From the NCBI GenBank assembly GCA_001797815.1, contig MGQK01000066.1, forward strand, positions 31,693 through 39,504: DNA of 7,812 nt, given 5' to 3'. This document shows positions 6,670-7,812 of this stretch, in pieces (positions within the stretch are counted from its first letter, which is position 1; each line of letters opens with the position of its first letter). The notes beneath the pieces are model-generated. The model was not told the DNA's origin and ran no database searches. It saw nothing but the letters and a program-made list of their open reading frames with translations. The DNA is from Deltaproteobacteria bacterium RBG_13_61_14 (lineage in GTDB: Bacteria > RBG-13-61-14). Both the position numbers and the translations under genes were made by a program.

Positions 6670-6769
6670 GAATAATGTAGCCCACCCTTCGCCTCTTCGG
6701 GAAGGCCGGGTTCCTTTCGCCGCCGGGAGAAAACCGCGTCCAGCCACCGCCTTAATAACAAATAGAATA

Positions 6770-6795
6770 GGGGCGCAGGTGCGCCCCGCCTGCGC
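6770..6795 (+). repeat. Two mutually exclusive overlapping hairpins
   Basis: GGGGCGCA (6770-6777) is perfectly complementary to TGCGCCCC (6780-6787). The overlapping GCGCAGG (6773-6779) is perfectly complementary to CCTGCGC (6789-6795). Only one of these can form at a time. Whether it is transcribed is unknown. Confidence 0.55.
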
Positions 6796-6872
6796 GGCCG
6801 CTGAAAATCATTGAACAACTTTTCCTATGCAAATATGCATTAATTAAAAACTAAAGACCTGACCCCTTTCAT

Positions 6873-6884
6873 AATCCGCGGATT
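6873..6884. promoter_or_regulatory. 12-bp perfect palindrome, possible operator of the FadH-like gene
   Basis: AATCCGCGGATT is a perfect 12-bp palindrome centred about 21 nt upstream of the candidate -35 box at 6897. A position just upstream of a promoter suits a dimeric activator or repressor. The factor is unknown. Confidence 0.35.
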
Positions 6885-6896
6885 TCCTCCTATCCC

Positions 6897-6925
6897 TTGA
6901 CCTCACCCCCGGCCCATGCGATGAT
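6897..6925 (+). promoter_or_regulatory. Candidate sigma-70 promoter of the FadH-like gene
   Basis: TTGACC (6897-6902) and GATGAT (6920-6925) are 17 nt apart, with an extended -10 TG at 6917-6918, the same arrangement as the csp promoter. The predicted start near 6932 leaves a leader of about 40 nt ending in AAGGAG (6959-6964), seven nt before the ATG. Confidence 0.5.
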
Positions 6926-6971
6926 AACCCCAAAATCTTTCCCGACCTCAATCCCCCTAAGGAGTTGAACC

Positions 6972-7812
6972 ATGTTTCCGAAGTTGTTCTCGCCGATCAA
7001 GATCGGCCCGCTCGAAGTCAGGAACCGGGTGGCCATGCCCGCCTTCGGCCTGCTCTATGCGGACAAGCGCCACTGCTCCCAGCGGATGGTCAACTTTTAC
7101 GAGGCCCGGGCCAAAGGCGGCTGCGGGCTTTTAATCGTGGGCGGCGTGGGTATTGACTTCCTCGGCTCGGGCTTCCTCATGCCCACCCTGGAAGCCGACG
7201 AATACATCCCCGGCTTCAAGAACCTCGCCGAGGCCTGCCACCGCCACGGCGCCAAGGTCTTGGTCCAGCTCTTCCACTCCGGCCGCTACCAGCACTCCAT
7301 CCTGATCGGCGGCCAAAAGGCGGTCGCGCCTTCGGTCGTGGCTTCGCGTTACACCAAGGAGGAGCCGCGGGAACTGAGCCGCGACGAGATCCTGGAGCTC
7401 CTGGACAAGTATGCCGCCGCGGCCGAGCGGGCGAAACAGGCCGGGCTGGACGGGGTCGAGATCATCGCCTCGGCCGGCTACCTCATCTCCCAGTTCCTCT
7501 CCCCCCTCACCAACCTCCGCTCCGACGATTACGGCGGCGGCTTCGAGAACCGCGTCCGCTTTGGCCGGGAGGTCATCGAAAAAGTGCGCGGCCGGGTGGG
7601 CCGGGACTTTGCGGTGACCGTGCGGGTGGCGGGAAACGATTTCATGCCCGGCGGCAACCGCAACCCGGAGTGGGCCCAGGCCTGCCAGGTTTTTGCCCGG
7701 GCCGGGGTGGACGCGATCAACGTCACCGGCGGCTGGCACGAGACCCAGGTGCCGCAGTTGCCCATGATGGTGCCGGCCGGCGCCTTTGTTTACCTGGCCG
7801 CCGGGATCCGGC
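6972..7812 (+). CDS. 2,4-dienoyl-CoA reductase-like flavoenzyme (FadH/Old Yellow Enzyme family), N-terminal part
   Basis: An open frame of 280 codons runs off the window end with no stop. It is the FMN-binding TIM-barrel domain of the Old Yellow Enzyme family. The start MFPKLFSPIKIGPLEVRNRV is typical; QLFHSGR (99-105) and DGVEIIASAGYLISQFLSP (160-178) follow, then TNLRSDDYGG and the GGWHE motif (253-257). Tyr170 and His256 lie at the same mutual spacing as Tyr166 and His252, the active-site pair of E. coli FadH, which favours a 2,4-dienoyl-CoA reductase over a generic ene-reductase. FadH enzymes also have a 4Fe-4S cluster and an FAD/NADPH domain; both would lie beyond this window. The usual role is removing the conjugated double bonds left in oxidation of unsaturated fatty acids, in keeping with the acyl-CoA dehydrogenase nearby. 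Related enoate reductases remain possible. A strong AAGGAG seven nt upstream fixes the ATG. Confidence 0.88.
   Translation, partial: MFPKLFSPIKIGPLEVRNRVAMPAFGLLYADKRHCSQRMVNFYEARAKGGCGLLIVGGVGIDFLGSGFLMPTLEADEYIPGFKNLAEACHRHGAKVLVQLFHSGRYQHSILIGGQKAVAPSVVASRYTKEEPRELSRDEILELLDKYAAAAERAKQAGLDGVEIIASAGYLISQFLSPLTNLRSDDYGGGFENRVRFGREVIEKVRGRVGRDFAVTVRVAGNDFMPGGNRNPEWAQACQVFARAGVDAINVTGGWHETQVPQLPMMVPAGAFVYLAAGIR

Larger units (their letters stand above)
6605..6896. other. Gene-free repeat-rich spacer, possible remnant of an intergenic or mobile element
   Basis: I see no credible gene here on either strand. It holds hexamer repeats (6619-6669), nested GC hairpins (6642-6658 and 6770-6795), a NotI-type palindrome GCGGCCGC (6794-6801), ATGCA-AATA-TGCAT (6827-6840) next to TTAATTAA (6840-6847), the string TAAAGACCTGACCCCTTT (6852-6869) and the palindrome at 6873-6884. 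A near direct repeat, AAAATCCCTTGAAC (6611-6624) and AAAATCATTGAAC (6804-6816), brackets the GC-rich part. This looks like a small non-coding repeat element, but one copy cannot prove it. Confidence 0.45.

Noticed and set aside
6609-6818. 69- and 143-codon minus-strand frames over the csp downstream region
   Set aside because: They read through the csp terminator and hexamer repeats, giving VQVQVQ or FTFT-type strings; no ribosome-binding site or domain supports them.
7131-7739. 202-codon minus-strand open frame at the right end
   Set aside because: Shadow of the FadH-like gene, which runs off the window edge without a stop and has clear family motifs and a ribosome-binding site.

Overview
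This is a GC-rich chromosomal window of ordinary bacterial housekeeping and lipid-metabolism genes, separated by short, unusually structured intergenic stretches. Gene content suggests a Gram-negative bacterium, most like the former Deltaproteobacteria (Desulfobacterota and relatives). The pointers are a Nuo-type complex I end, a stand-alone GspE/MshEN-type N-terminal domain protein, a lipobox protein, a 597-residue four-domain acyl-CoA dehydrogenase and a FadH-like reductase. The lineage is inferred from protein style only; no rRNA or other marker is present.

Layout. (1) Bases 1-1775, plus strand: the 3' end of nuoN, a two-FHA-domain protein 15 nt downstream, then engB (ribosome assembly GTPase). 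A 29-bp imperfect tandem repeat and a strong hairpin lie just before the engB start. (2) Bases 1772-4094, minus strand: a tight three-gene operon, read in the order lipobox/coiled-coil/transmembrane/zinc-motif protein, MshEN-domain protein, sucD. The first two genes abut as TAAATG and the last two are 7 nt apart. sucD and engB converge so closely that their stop codons overlap. No sucC is present. (3) Bases 4095-4239: a divergent promoter region. (4) Bases 4240-6033, plus strand: a large acyl-CoA dehydrogenase. (5) Bases 6034-6604: an AT-rich promoter, a roughly 177-nt structured leader with repeated modules, a cold-shock protein gene and a clear intrinsic terminator. (6) Bases 6605-6971: no convincing gene, but repeats, nested hairpins, a 12-bp palindrome and a promoter. 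(7) From 6972 to the window end: the N-terminal 280 residues of a 2,4-dienoyl-CoA reductase (FadH-like), cut by the edge.

Functional reading. The acyl-CoA dehydrogenase and the FadH-like reductase both fit fatty acyl-CoA (or related acyl-CoA) oxidation, and SucD fits the TCA cycle, but they are in separate transcription units. The most unusual items are the operon joining a predicted double-anchored membrane protein to a candidate cyclic-di-GMP-binding protein and an orphan sucD, and the modular csp leader. Neither proves a new system; both are candidates.
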